Shown piece by piece: positions 44,692 to 54,055 of a DNA stretch of 64,000 bases. A program made the translations under genes and the position numbers. Source of the stretch: Nitrospirota bacterium (GTDB lineage Bacteria; Nitrospirota; Nitrospiria; Nitrospirales; Nitrospiraceae); the NCBI GenBank assembly GCA_040755395.1, contig JBFMAX010000003.1:186001-250000 (forward strand). The letters run 5' to 3'. Position 1 is the first letter of the stretch, and the number at the start of each line of letters is the position of its first letter. The notes under the pieces are model-generated. The model was given only the letters and a program-made list of their open reading frames with translations. It was not told the origin of the DNA and did no database searches.

Positions 44692-45051
44692 ATGGCGGAT
44701 CGGCTTCGAAAAATCGGCCCGGCCTTCGCACTGGGACTGGTCCTGGCGACCTGCGCCGCGCCGGTGTCGCAAATGCCGCGGGCCGGAGCCGACGGTGTCC
44801 GGTTCACGGTCGTGGCGCCGTCGGCGCGCTCGGTCGCGGTGGCGGGCGACTTCAACGGATGGTCGCCGACGGCCCATCCGCTGAAGCCCGCCGGGCGCGA
44901 TGGAGTGTGGAGCGGGGTCGTGGCGATTCCGGAGGGCGAGTATCGGTTCATGTACGTCATCGACGGCAAGCGGTGGCTCACGCCGCCGGCGGCGGACGAC
45001 TTCGTGCGGGATGGATTCGGGAATCTCAATGGCGTGGTGGTAGTGCCGTAA
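44692..45051 (+). CDS. Exported small CBM48 (isoamylase N-terminal-like) protein
   Basis: The 119-residue protein has a signal peptide ending near ATCAAP (possible lipidation). The single domain repeats the anti-sigma CBM48: RSVAVAGDFNGWSPTAHPL and GEYRFMYVIDGKRWLTPPA. It is probably a secreted glucan-binding partner or paralogue of the upstream protein. The start is fixed by the ribosome site provided by the hairpin. Confidence 0.8.
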   Translation: MADRLRKIGPAFALGLVLATCAAPVSQMPRAGADGVRFTVVAPSARSVAVAGDFNGWSPTAHPLKPAGRDGVWSGVVAIPEGEYRFMYVIDGKRWLTPPAADDFVRDGFGNLNGVVVVP

Positions 45052-45055
45052 GACC

Positions 45056-46000
45056 ATGGAAGGAAGCCGGCTCATACTGTCGTCCTCGCCGCGATCGACG
45101 CTCGTGCGTCTGGTTGCGGTGGCCGGACTGTGGCTGGGCGGCGCCGGGACGGCTTTCGGGCAATCCGTTCTGCCGCAAGACTTGGAGGACATCGCCCGTT
45201 TGAGCGCGGCGCAGGGCCGTTCCGCCGAAGAGGTCAAGCCGCTGGTCGAGCTGGCGAACAAAGCCGGCGAGCGAGGTCTCCCGCCCGGACCGCTCGTCAA
45301 CAAGATCAAGGAGGGACTGGCCAAGGGTGTCGAGCCCGCGCGCATCGAACCGGTGCTTCGCGAGATGGCCGGCCGTTTGGAGACGGCGCAGGAGACATTG
45401 AAAGATCTGAGCGGGCGAGGCCTGGTCGATGCCGGGAGCAGCGGACGCCAGCGGGCGGTCGAGGTGCTGGCCGAGGCGTTGGCGCGCGGCGCATCGCCTG
45501 ACGAGGTGAGGGAGATCGGGCGGCTCGCGCAGCAAGGCAAGCCGCGTCTCACGCAAGACGCGCTCGCCTCCGGCGCGAAGAGCCTGGCGGTCATGAAGGA
45601 AGGCGGGGTCCCCTCGGGCGAAGGACTGTCACTCGTCACCGAGGCGCTGCGGCAAGGGTTTCGCCCCTCGGAGCTGGCCGATCTGGGCCGCGAGCTCAAG
45701 CGACGCGGGCGCGAAGGGGGCCTCCCGCTGCAGGCCGTGCAAGACGCGGTCAAACGCGGCAACCGGCCGGATCAGATCTTCCGCGATCGTGGTGACCGGC
45801 GCGGCCAGGGCGGCGGCGGAGGCGACCGGCTGGACCGCAGCGGTCGCGGAGAACGACTCAGAGAAGATCGCGGCTCTCGCGGCGAAGGCCGACCGGAGCG
45901 GCTCGAACACGTTGAACGGCCCGAGCGGGTCGACCGTTCCGGCCCCTCCGAACGACCCGAGCGGCCTGAACGGCCCGACCGATCCGGCAGCGGGCGGTAG
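45056..46000 (+). CDS. Exported protein with RPERPERPDR tail
   Basis: The 314-residue protein has a signal peptide (STLVRLVAVAGLWLGGAGTA). A helical domain of repeated short units (SAAQGRSAEEVKPLVELAN and EGLAKGVEPARIEPVLREM) spans to about residue 225. A Gly/Arg-rich linker leads to the tail VERPERVDRSGPSERPERPE and DRSGSGR. The tail is the same type as in the genes at 39921, 40906 and 41612. Its start lies 5 bp after the CBM48 stop. Confidence 0.75.
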   Translation: MEGSRLILSSSPRSTLVRLVAVAGLWLGGAGTAFGQSVLPQDLEDIARLSAAQGRSAEEVKPLVELANKAGERGLPPGPLVNKIKEGLAKGVEPARIEPVLREMAGRLETAQETLKDLSGRGLVDAGSSGRQRAVEVLAEALARGASPDEVREIGRLAQQGKPRLTQDALASGAKSLAVMKEGGVPSGEGLSLVTEALRQGFRPSELADLGRELKRRGREGGLPLQAVQDAVKRGNRPDQIFRDRGDRRGQGGGGGDRLDRSGRGERLREDRGSRGEGRPERLEHVERPERVDRSGPSERPERPERPDRSGSGR

Positions 46001-46018
46001 ATTGGCTACGGGCGAAGT

Positions 46019-49000
46019 TTAACGGAATTGATAGCACTGCCAAATCTGCGCTTCGCAAGCACGAGGGTCCCGCAAGATTTGTCGTCCCCAGAACACCAAC
46101 ACCTTCCAACCCATCGCCTGCAAGAGATTCCGTTTATGCGCGTCACTTTCCAGGGTGTCTCGGTTACCGTGATAAGCGAACCCGTCACAATAAATCGCGA
46201 TGCGACGATCCGGGTAGGCAAAGTCTGGCACGGTAATGGGCTTCTGGCTGTGATCACAGACCGGGTATTGAGGCACTGGCTCCGGAAGCCGATCACCTGC
46301 ACGGATCGCGTGAAGCAACGCCTGTTCGATGGCCGTTTCGGATGTGGGCTGCGCTGGCCGATCCGTCTTCAGATGTTCCAACCATTCGAGTGATGAAGCT
46401 CGGCCTCCATGCGCCCGCCCGACGTGCGGTGCCGCTCTTGGCTCAACCATGCTCAGTTGGAAGAGAAAGCTTCGCACCAGCTCTTTATTCAGCAAGGCAT
46501 GGTCGAACTGGTTGCGAGCGGTTTTAAGGCAGCGGTAACACGCTCGCTCGCAGTCATGGTTGTACAGGCGGTCGTAAGACGCTTTTGCCCAGCCGCGAAG
46601 GTCCTGAGCAAGCTGTTCCAGGTACCCAGCGCCGCCGGGTGCAGTCTCGTAGAACACTAAAGTCCAGCCTCCTGCCCCATCTGGATGCTGGAAATAGGCG
46701 ATTTCGTCCTGCTCAATCTCGAGCCGCTCTTGTGCCCCGACCACCAGCGCCTTACCGAGCGTCCGGCAGAATGCAATGGCTTCATCGTTGTCCGCGGGGG
46801 CAATCCCTGGAATAAGAGGAAAGAGCAGCACGTCAGCGAAGAATTCATAGCCGAGGATGAATGGTCGCGGATCTCCGCTGCAGATGCCTCGATGGTTCTC
46901 ATCCCACCGAGCCAGTCGTCTCCCTGTCAGCCCGTGCGGCCGGTGGCGACCACAGATCGGACACAAATCGAATTGCTCGCCTCGATCAGTCTCACGGCTC
47001 TGCCTCCCCCAATTCGTGACCAGGAGGTTGGCATGGTTACGGAACTCGAGCGTCACGAATTCATACGGATAAAGCCGTGCCTCTCGATGCGCAGCGTCCA
47101 GCAAGTGTTCTTGACGCTTGAAGGTCAGGCGCTGCCGACTGTCCTCCGCCGAGGTAATCTGGGTATGTTCCTCCGCTTCAAATGCATCGATCAATGCGAC
47201 TTCGGCCTGGTCGGTCATCCGGTGGCCGCACTGCGGGCAGTTGTTCACGACCTCTTTAGCGGCAAAGCCGCACTGATTGCAGAAGCAAAACCGCTCGACG
47301 CGGCCGGTCTGGTCGGCACCGTGATCGCCAGGACCGGAGCGCCGGCCACCTTCGAAAAAGGCCCGGATGCTTTTGAGCTTGTGCCCGTTGGCATAGACCA
47401 TGTTGCCCGGCGCAAATTCGAAGAGGGCGATCCAGGCGGGTCTCCGCAGCGTCGGTGTGTCGCCCACGCCGGGATCCAGCGAGAACGTATCGGTCGGAAA
47501 TTGGTACGAGGGAAGGACGCCTTCTTCCGCAAAATACGAGAGCACGAAGGCTTTTTCTCGGTCCGTCGTCAATTCCCGATAGGCGCGTTCGCGCGCTCTT
47601 CGCTTCTGCTCCGATTCACGGGTCGAGACGATGCGTGCGTACGCGTGGAATTCGCGGTGTAGACGTATCACCCGCTCGTGCCATCTCGCTACTGTGCGTT
47701 CGAACTCGTCCGGAAAGTCGTTCACGACGTTCGCGACATGGACCTTGTGTCCGAACACGTCGATTGCCTTGGCACTGACCTCTGCGCTGTGCGCCCGCAA
47801 TGCCTCGAGAAGGTGGGCATAACGATCGCGCTTGAGCACGGCCGGATTCTGGATGTCTTCAAGCAATTCGCCCATGAGCCAGGAAAAGTCTTCGTTCAAC
47901 TCTTCCAGTGCAAAAGAACGCGCATGCCGCGCGAGGATTTTCTCATTCGCCAGGCGAACGACGGGCGGTTTGAATTCACCACGGACCAACCAGGCCGGAT
48001 CTTCAAAGCAATGGCGATCATGTGGACCAGCGCCACAGAAGGTAGTCACGAATCCGATACGAAGTCGTCGGCCTGCACGGCCCGCGCGCTGGACATAGTT
48101 GGCCGGCGTATGCGGTGCGTTGCGAAGAAGCACGCTGTAGAGGGAGCCGATATCCACACCGAGTTCCAGTGTTGGGCTGCATACCAGAGCTTCGATCTTG
48201 CCGTCCTTGAATTCCTGCTCGCGCTTGGCCCGGGTGTCCTGATCGATCTGTGCGGTGTGCTCAAGCGCGCGCAGCCGCCGCGGACGGTCGGCGGTGTAGA
48301 GCTGCACGTAATAGTTGCCCGGGTCGGCACTGCTCAGTTGGAGGTCCTCATTGACCCCAGAACATCCGGTTGAGGCCAGGCAGACATCGATCCGGTAGGG
48401 TCGCCAGATCGAGCATTTGCGACATCGCCACCCCTGTTCGGCTTTCACGAGGCGCACGATCCGTTTGGCAAGTTGCAGGGGCCGCTGCCCGTGCAAATGT
48501 CGTCTCACTGGCTCGGGCACAACCGGCGGAGGCTCGAGCATCTCGTACTCACTCAGTAGAGCGATCACTCGCCGGACCCATTCGTCGGCGATCGTGTTGT
48601 CGAGTCCTGCCTTGTCGCACACGAGCTTGGCGATGCCTCCCGCAGCGCCGCGATCCGTGTCTTTGACCAGCGGCTCGAGCTTGATGCCGGAGACCGATCG
48701 GCTGCGCAGCGCTTCAGGCCGGTCGAGCATGAAGAACACAGCACCGCGCTCATGCTCGGGGATGGCCAGTCCATAGGGGTCATCTGTCAGCCAACTCCAT
48801 GGTGTTTTCTTCGGATCGAGAAACGATTGGTAGAAATCGAACGAGACGGCGCGCTTGCGGCGCATGAAATCGAGCATCGCGCGGAGAAGCACCGCGCCCT
48901 TTTCCACCTCGAGATTTGCGCGCCGGCAACAATCGAGAAAACGAGGATCGGTGACGAGCCGGTCCAGAAATTCATACTGCACCTCGACCAGCGCGAGATT

Positions 49001-51184
49001 CTCCAGCGTGATGCGCTGGTGGGAGGCACGGCAAAACTCGCCGGCGATCTCATATTCCAGCGTGCGGCGCCAGGACGCTTCCTCATCTCGGGTGAGGATC
49101 CGTTTTACCAGCCCAATGTTCTGGAAAATTTCTCGCACGCGGTTCGGCAAATCCTGCAGCGCGATGCCGGACGGTCCAGCTTCTCGGACCGCCGCCTCAA
49201 CCGCGTGCCGCAGTGCGAACTGGCGGTGCCGGTCGCTCATATAACCCGCCTGGTGCGCCGCATCCTGCCGGTTATCGGCGAAGATGAGCAGCTTCCGTTC
49301 GTCTTCCGGTACACGGTCGAGGTGATGGGTGCCCAGCACCGACACGCTGGAGGCCACGCCGGTTCGTAACAACGTCAACACATCACCGCGAGTATAGCGG
49401 CTGTTACAAACCGGACAGGTCGAGCCCCGTCCACGCAGCACATGCTGAATGCTCAGATTTTCCTTGGGCACACCGTCAGGTTCGACGGGGAAGACGATCC
49501 CGCGAACATGATCCACATAGAACTGTTTGAGCCGCTTCTCGGCCGCGGTTTGACGGCGACGGCGCGGTCGGGGCTCCTCGTCCTCCGGCTCACCCCCATT
49601 GGTGTCGTCGTCCGAATCGGCGCGTTCGCCGATGAGGAAGGGCGTGATGAAGGCGGTCTCTTCGTCACTGAGGAACTCCTCGTTGGGGATCGTCTGTTCC
49701 TGGTGATCGGGATCGAAGCGAACCTTCACGAAATCCTGCCCGCAGGTGCGGCACAGCACCGCCGGACGGACAGCACCGCCACAAGAACGACAACGATCGG
49801 ACCCATCGGTAGCCAGCGTCCGGCACGCCGGGTTCATGCAGAGCCCGACGTCGTACACGCCGTGGAAAAAGGTGTGTAATTTGGGGCGGAGCAAGGGTGG
49901 GTGCTCGTCGTCACCGTAACTTCCGAGCAAGAGATACGCTTCGATGAGCCGGACCACTGCCTCCCGCGACAGTTGACCGTACGAGGGGACCGTCTTGCGG
50001 AGGACGTCGGCCAGCTCATCGAACGTCTGCGGCAAAGCAGCCGCTAACTGGAGGGTCGAGACCGCACGATTGCCGGCCAAGAGTGCGAGGAGTTTCCGGT
50101 GTGTCGAGCCAGAGGCCGGAGCCTGACGCCCGCAGAGGTATTCCGCGAGCCTTACCAGTTTGTTCTGGTCCGCCTGAGACAACGTTCGCAGGTCTTCTTC
50201 GGACAATTGGACGGCCGGCGGGTCGTAGGGTGGTCCAGAAGCAGGGGTGTCGCGGTAGCGCTCTCCGATGATGTCCGCAGGCTCGAACAATTCGTCGAAC
50301 AGCTCTGTCGCAAAGCGAGCCAGTGCGGCATCGCCGCCCGCATCCTGCGAAACTGTGGCCGACGTGCCGATTGCGTGCAGATCGCCTCGCTTGAGACCAC
50401 ATCGCGCCTTCAACCGGCGCAGGAGGCAGGCAATCTCCGTGGCCAACGCCCCCCGGTAGCTATGGAGTTCGTCGAGCACGACATACCGGAGCGACGGCGT
50501 GAACAGCGAACGGTCAGCCTTTCGGACCAATAGGAACTCGAGCTGCTTGTAGTTGGTCAGCAGGATGTCGGGTGGGTTGTGCCGGATGTCCTCCCGCCGA
50601 GTGAGCTCATGGCGGGCCAGCGGTTCGCCCAGCGCCGACGTCACGGTCTCGCTGTCGCCGGTATAGAGGGCAAACGTGATGCCCGTGTTCGAGTCGCGCA
50701 GGAGGTTCCGCAGGCGCAGCAACTGGTCGTTGGCCAGCGCGTTCATCGGATACAGCAGGATGGCCTTTGTTCCCCGGATTCCTTGCTCCTTCAGCCGCAG
50801 CACCCCGGAGAGCACAGGCAGGAGAAACGCTTCGGTCTTCCCACTGCCGGTCCCCGTCTTGACGATGACATTTCGGCCGCCCTCGACCGCGCGCAGCGCG
50901 TCCTCCTGGTGGGCATACAGGGCCATCGCGCCGAACGGCCAGTGGAGACATGCGAGTGCTGGGTGGCCGCAGCCCGAGGCGAGAAGCTGATCGAGCCGTT
51001 CCCCCTCGGCGAAGTCACGCGCGAGGGTTACGTACGGTCCCTTGACGAGTACCTCGGCACGGTTCACGTGTTTCTCGAACTGGGCACGCAGGTGTGGATC
51101 GGCAAGCCTGTACGAGCTCTTGATGAAGCTGCGGTACTGCTCGATCAGGTGCCGGACGCTTTCGATGACAGAAAAACGCGTCAT
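46019..51184 (-). CDS. Giant DUF1998 helicase with C-terminal Vsr/DUF559-like nuclease
   Basis: The 1721-residue product starts at the ATG at 51184, which overlaps the PIN gene stop by 4 bp (ATGA); an ATG twelve codons upstream is less likely. Helicase motifs: KTGTGSGKTEAF (I, residues 109-120), VLDELHSYRG (II), GTSATVSQ (III), then VCSPTLELGVDIGS and YVQRAGRAGRR. Cysteine clusters occur near CRSCGGAVRPAVLCRTCG and CRKCSIWR. The DUF1998-type segment APGGAGYLEQLAQDLRGWAK with CERACYRCL is near residue 1560. The last 60 residues (VPDFAYPDRRIAIYCDG, then WKVLVFWGRQI) resemble a PD-(D/E)XK Vsr/DUF559 nuclease. Size and layout recall DruE of Druantia and DrmA/DrmB of DISARM. Confidence 0.85.
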   Translation of the reverse strand: MTRFSVIESVRHLIEQYRSFIKSSYRLADPHLRAQFEKHVNRAEVLVKGPYVTLARDFAEGERLDQLLASGCGHPALACLHWPFGAMALYAHQEDALRAVEGGRNVIVKTGTGSGKTEAFLLPVLSGVLRLKEQGIRGTKAILLYPMNALANDQLLRLRNLLRDSNTGITFALYTGDSETVTSALGEPLARHELTRREDIRHNPPDILLTNYKQLEFLLVRKADRSLFTPSLRYVVLDELHSYRGALATEIACLLRRLKARCGLKRGDLHAIGTSATVSQDAGGDAALARFATELFDELFEPADIIGERYRDTPASGPPYDPPAVQLSEEDLRTLSQADQNKLVRLAEYLCGRQAPASGSTHRKLLALLAGNRAVSTLQLAAALPQTFDELADVLRKTVPSYGQLSREAVVRLIEAYLLLGSYGDDEHPPLLRPKLHTFFHGVYDVGLCMNPACRTLATDGSDRCRSCGGAVRPAVLCRTCGQDFVKVRFDPDHQEQTIPNEEFLSDEETAFITPFLIGERADSDDDTNGGEPEDEEPRPRRRRQTAAEKRLKQFYVDHVRGIVFPVEPDGVPKENLSIQHVLRGRGSTCPVCNSRYTRGDVLTLLRTGVASSVSVLGTHHLDRVPEDERKLLIFADNRQDAAHQAGYMSDRHRQFALRHAVEAAVREAGPSGIALQDLPNRVREIFQNIGLVKRILTRDEEASWRRTLEYEIAGEFCRASHQRITLENLALVEVQYEFLDRLVTDPRFLDCCRRANLEVEKGAVLLRAMLDFMRRKRAVSFDFYQSFLDPKKTPWSWLTDDPYGLAIPEHERGAVFFMLDRPEALRSRSVSGIKLEPLVKDTDRGAAGGIAKLVCDKAGLDNTIADEWVRRVIALLSEYEMLEPPPVVPEPVRRHLHGQRPLQLAKRIVRLVKAEQGWRCRKCSIWRPYRIDVCLASTGCSGVNEDLQLSSADPGNYYVQLYTADRPRRLRALEHTAQIDQDTRAKREQEFKDGKIEALVCSPTLELGVDIGSLYSVLLRNAPHTPANYVQRAGRAGRRLRIGFVTTFCGAGPHDRHCFEDPAWLVRGEFKPPVVRLANEKILARHARSFALEELNEDFSWLMGELLEDIQNPAVLKRDRYAHLLEALRAHSAEVSAKAIDVFGHKVHVANVVNDFPDEFERTVARWHERVIRLHREFHAYARIVSTRESEQKRRARERAYRELTTDREKAFVLSYFAEEGVLPSYQFPTDTFSLDPGVGDTPTLRRPAWIALFEFAPGNMVYANGHKLKSIRAFFEGGRRSGPGDHGADQTGRVERFCFCNQCGFAAKEVVNNCPQCGHRMTDQAEVALIDAFEAEEHTQITSAEDSRQRLTFKRQEHLLDAAHREARLYPYEFVTLEFRNHANLLVTNWGRQSRETDRGEQFDLCPICGRHRPHGLTGRRLARWDENHRGICSGDPRPFILGYEFFADVLLFPLIPGIAPADNDEAIAFCRTLGKALVVGAQERLEIEQDEIAYFQHPDGAGGWTLVFYETAPGGAGYLEQLAQDLRGWAKASYDRLYNHDCERACYRCLKTARNQFDHALLNKELVRSFLFQLSMVEPRAAPHVGRAHGGRASSLEWLEHLKTDRPAQPTSETAIEQALLHAIRAGDRLPEPVPQYPVCDHSQKPITVPDFAYPDRRIAIYCDGFAYHGNRDTLESDAHKRNLLQAMGWKVLVFWGRQILRDPRACEAQIWQCYQFR

Positions 51185-51690
51185 GTGAGTCCCCGTTCCA
51201 GCAACGCAGCCGTACGCCATTCGGACAGGCGCTGGCTCCTGAACTGCGACTTCAAATGCTTGAGCGCCGGTTTTGCCCCCGCATGGTTGGCCAATTCCTC
51301 AAGCGCCACGAGGCGATCTGCCCATCCGAGCCGGACAGCGGCGTTGACGGCCGCGCGATCGCAGCAACAGCCGTGCCAGTCGTCATGACGTCCGAGAGCA
51401 TGGGCCCACAAGTGGCGCTCTCCGTCATCCAGCCGGAAACTGTCGGGATCGCGCAAGACAAGGTTCGCCAGTTCGGTGTCGGAGACCGCGTGCACGGTTA
51501 GCCTGGCCTGCAGATCTCCTTCGCTCACCTGAACATAACCCGGTCGGTGCAGATCTCCAGTGCGGGCCTCTTCGCAGCATTTCGGCACCGTCTCAACGCG
51601 AAAGTGGTTTGTCAGAGCGGTCCAGCAGCCGACCCGGACAGCTTCGATGATGATGTTTGTATCCACGAGGATGACTTGTCCGGGCTTCAC
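51181..51690 (-). CDS. PIN-domain protein
   Basis: The 169-residue protein opens with the PIN motif VILVDTNIIIEAV (first catalytic Asp). It continues with an acidic DDGERHLWAHAL segment and CCCDRAAVNAAVRLG, giving the other acidic residues of a PIN site. It may be an RNase. The ATGA overlap with the giant helicase means the two are probably made together. It follows the regulator gene by 15 bp. Confidence 0.78.
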   Translation of the reverse strand: MKPGQVILVDTNIIIEAVRVGCWTALTNHFRVETVPKCCEEARTGDLHRPGYVQVSEGDLQARLTVHAVSDTELANLVLRDPDSFRLDDGERHLWAHALGRHDDWHGCCCDRAAVNAAVRLGWADRLVALEELANHAGAKPALKHLKSQFRSQRLSEWRTAALLERGLT

Positions 51691-51705
51691 ACCAACTTTC
51701 TCGCC

Positions 51706-52812
51706 TCATAAGTCAAATGGAACGGGAAGCCCGTAGTCTTTGAAGAGGCCGGCGAGGTCTTCGATGGTCATTTCCAAAAGAGATGCGGCACGCCGGACCG
51801 AAAGCGCGCCCTTGGCCAACGCTTCTTGCAGACGATGCACAAATTCTTCGCTGAACAACTTTGGTGTCGGCAACGGCTTCCGCGGGCGGCCGTTAGCCGT
51901 CAGGCGCGTATCACGAATCTCCAAGAGGTCCGCCTTGGTCAGCCAGCCGAGTTGCACCAGCCGCCATTTGAGGGCCACCGCTGTGACCATGAGTTCGGTC
52001 GCTACGGTATTGAGCCAAGCATGAATATCGGACTGACCACGGGCTTGCCAGCGAGGGGCCAGCGTACGTTCCGGCATGAGGAGAGCGGAGGCGAAGGTAT
52101 CCGCCAACTGTTCCACACGGCCTCCCTTGCCGCCTCGCGGAATGTCGCCCTCGCGGTGTTCGGGAGGCATCTGCTCCCAGGTGAGCAAGTGAAAGACTTC
52201 GTGCGCCAGATCGTAATGTCGCCGGCCTTCGGGTTCTTTGCGATTGATCAAGATCGCATTAAGGCCAGGCACCTGGCAGGCCGCGCCGGAAATGCTCTTA
52301 GGCGCATCGACATACAGCACCAGTGCCCCAAGCTTTTCCCGCACACGATCCGCGAGGCGCAGAGCGGGGATTTGTCCCAAATCCCACTCGCGACCCAGGG
52401 CCTCGGCAGCCGTGCGCGCCTCTTCATACGTGCTGCTTGCTCTGAGCGGCAGGCGCGGCTGCAGCGGGCCTCCCGCAACGGCTTTGCCCTGCCCCAGTTG
52501 CCGATAGAGGGCAATCCAGCGCCCAGCCTTCTCCTCGAAAGAATCGAGAAGGCCTGCCGTGGCCTCTTTGGACGTGCGCCAGGAGAACGAGCCCTCCCCG
52601 ACCAAGCGAAAACGATCGGTGAAGAAGTCCACGTCCACGTGCAAAACCTGCATCGCGCGAACGAGTTCTTCGGCGCTGAGTTTCCGCTGACCCGCCTCGA
52701 TCGCCGCGACGGTCTGGCGGTCCTTGAAGCCGAGCATCTGGGAGAGTCGGGTTTGGGTGAGACCAGCTCGCTCGCGCGCCAACCGAAAGCGCCGGGATAT
52801 CAAGTCATTCAT
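51706..52812 (-). CDS. XRE-family regulator fused to ImmA/IrrE metallopeptidase
   Basis: The 368-residue product from the ATG at 52812 overlaps the AlbA-type gene by 8 bp; a start at 52836 is possible. Residues 5-60 form an XRE helix-turn-helix (RERAGLTQTRLSQMLGFKDR). The ImmA/IrrE domain includes the zinc motif HEVFH (residues 204-208) in YDLAHEVFHLL. This fusion usually cleaves or senses a repressor and regulates a mobile or defence locus. It may bind the inverted repeat at 56892. Confidence 0.88.
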   Translation of the reverse strand: MNDLISRRFRLARERAGLTQTRLSQMLGFKDRQTVAAIEAGQRKLSAEELVRAMQVLHVDVDFFTDRFRLVGEGSFSWRTSKEATAGLLDSFEEKAGRWIALYRQLGQGKAVAGGPLQPRLPLRASSTYEEARTAAEALGREWDLGQIPALRLADRVREKLGALVLYVDAPKSISGAACQVPGLNAILINRKEPEGRRHYDLAHEVFHLLTWEQMPPEHREGDIPRGGKGGRVEQLADTFASALLMPERTLAPRWQARGQSDIHAWLNTVATELMVTAVALKWRLVQLGWLTKADLLEIRDTRLTANGRPRKPLPTPKLFSEEFVHRLQEALAKGALSVRRAASLLEMTIEDLAGLFKDYGLPVPFDL

Positions 52813-54055
52813 TGTGGGTTCCAGTGTGAGCCGCATAAATCGTCAGCCTCAGCTCGCTTTCGTCGAGGAGGGTGTATTCCGGCAACTTGCCTGACAACTT
52901 TCGGCTTTCTTCGAGTATGATCGGCACCCCTTCGCCGCGTTTGTCCATCAACCGTCCCCGTCCGACGTCGAGATCCACGGCAACCGGGCACTTCGCTAAC
53001 AAGCTCGCGATCAGTTCGTTGCGTGTAGCCTGACGCAACGGGAGACTATCCACAGTCAGCGTATTCGCGAGTGCCCCCGGCGAGTACAGTTCGAGCCGAT
53101 CAGGAAACATGAAAAGCCGAATCTTGGAGCCGTGCATCGAATAATCCCGGTGAGCCACAGCATTGACGACCGCCTCGAAGACGGCGCGCAGGCTGTACTG
53201 CGGAATCTCCACGCGGCCTGGCGATTTGACAGCGGCGATGCGCATGTTACGCTGCACGAACGCCAGGGCTTCCCGGATTTGGGCATCGAGCGGCCCGGTG
53301 ATCGTACGGGCATCCTCCTGATAATTGCTGTCAGGTCGCTCGCTTCGATAATGAACCGCCTCGATACACGCACCCGGGAGCCATTGCTCGGGCTGGTCCG
53401 AGCACAGCAACACGCCACCTACCGTTGCTCGCCAAGCCCCACGCTCGTCTTTGGTGATCAGCTTGAGCTTGCTGAGAAGAACCAAGGGATCGTCCCGCAG
53501 TTCTGCAGCAAAGCGCTCCCAAAGCTCCTTCACAAGCGTGTCCGGCGTCGTCTGAGGAACCGCTTGTTCGTCGAAGCGAATGATGCGGGCCTGGCTGCGC
53601 TGCTGGAATAGGCGTGCCAGTTTTTCAGGCGACATCTCGCGTTTCGAACTCCCGATCCGCTCGAAGTACCCTCCGGGGCTCTTGTGGACGAACAAGCTGT
53701 GGGGGACCTCCACCTTAATGACCGCACGCTCTGTTCCAACCGAATCGGGCAAGGTCATGCGCACGATCTGCGCGGTCAGGGGAGGTTTGAGCGAGTCGTT
53801 GCAGATCTCCCGCAAAACCGCCTCGACTGCATCGAGGCGCTCGATCGGAATTCCCTCCACGTCACGTGTCTTGGCGTCGACGCCAAGCAGAAGCACTCCG
53901 CCGGCCGTATTGGAAAAGGCGGCCAACTCGTCCGCAAGGTCGTCGCGCTTGGGCTCCGCCAACTTCTGACCACGGAACCGAACGGACTTCAGTTCGAACA
54001 CCGAATCCTCGCCAAGTCGGATCTTCTCGATCAGTTCCTCCTTCGTATCAAGCAT
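52805..54055 (-). CDS. AlbA_2/Schlafen-like putative DNA-binding ATP-binding protein
   Basis: The 416-residue product from the ATG at 54055 overlaps the trlF-type gene by 8 bp; longer starts inside that gene were rejected. The N-terminal AlbA-type domain shows VFELKSVRF and DDLADELAAFSNTAGGVLLLG. The C-terminal half carries a HATPase_c_4-like segment AVFEAVVNAVAHRDYSMHGS and LFMFPDRLELYSPGAL. Such proteins are thought to regulate transcription or act on nucleic acid. Its position inside the defence operon suggests a joint role. Confidence 0.85.
   Translation of the reverse strand: MLDTKEELIEKIRLGEDSVFELKSVRFRGQKLAEPKRDDLADELAAFSNTAGGVLLLGVDAKTRDVEGIPIERLDAVEAVLREICNDSLKPPLTAQIVRMTLPDSVGTERAVIKVEVPHSLFVHKSPGGYFERIGSSKREMSPEKLARLFQQRSQARIIRFDEQAVPQTTPDTLVKELWERFAAELRDDPLVLLSKLKLITKDERGAWRATVGGVLLCSDQPEQWLPGACIEAVHYRSERPDSNYQEDARTITGPLDAQIREALAFVQRNMRIAAVKSPGRVEIPQYSLRAVFEAVVNAVAHRDYSMHGSKIRLFMFPDRLELYSPGALANTLTVDSLPLRQATRNELIASLLAKCPVAVDLDVGRGRLMDKRGEGVPIILEESRKLSGKLPEYTLLDESELRLTIYAAHTGTHNE

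Noticed and set aside
46685-47662. 325-codon plus-strand frame opposite the giant helicase
   Set aside because: Antisense to DUF1998 helicase motifs; no signal or domain.
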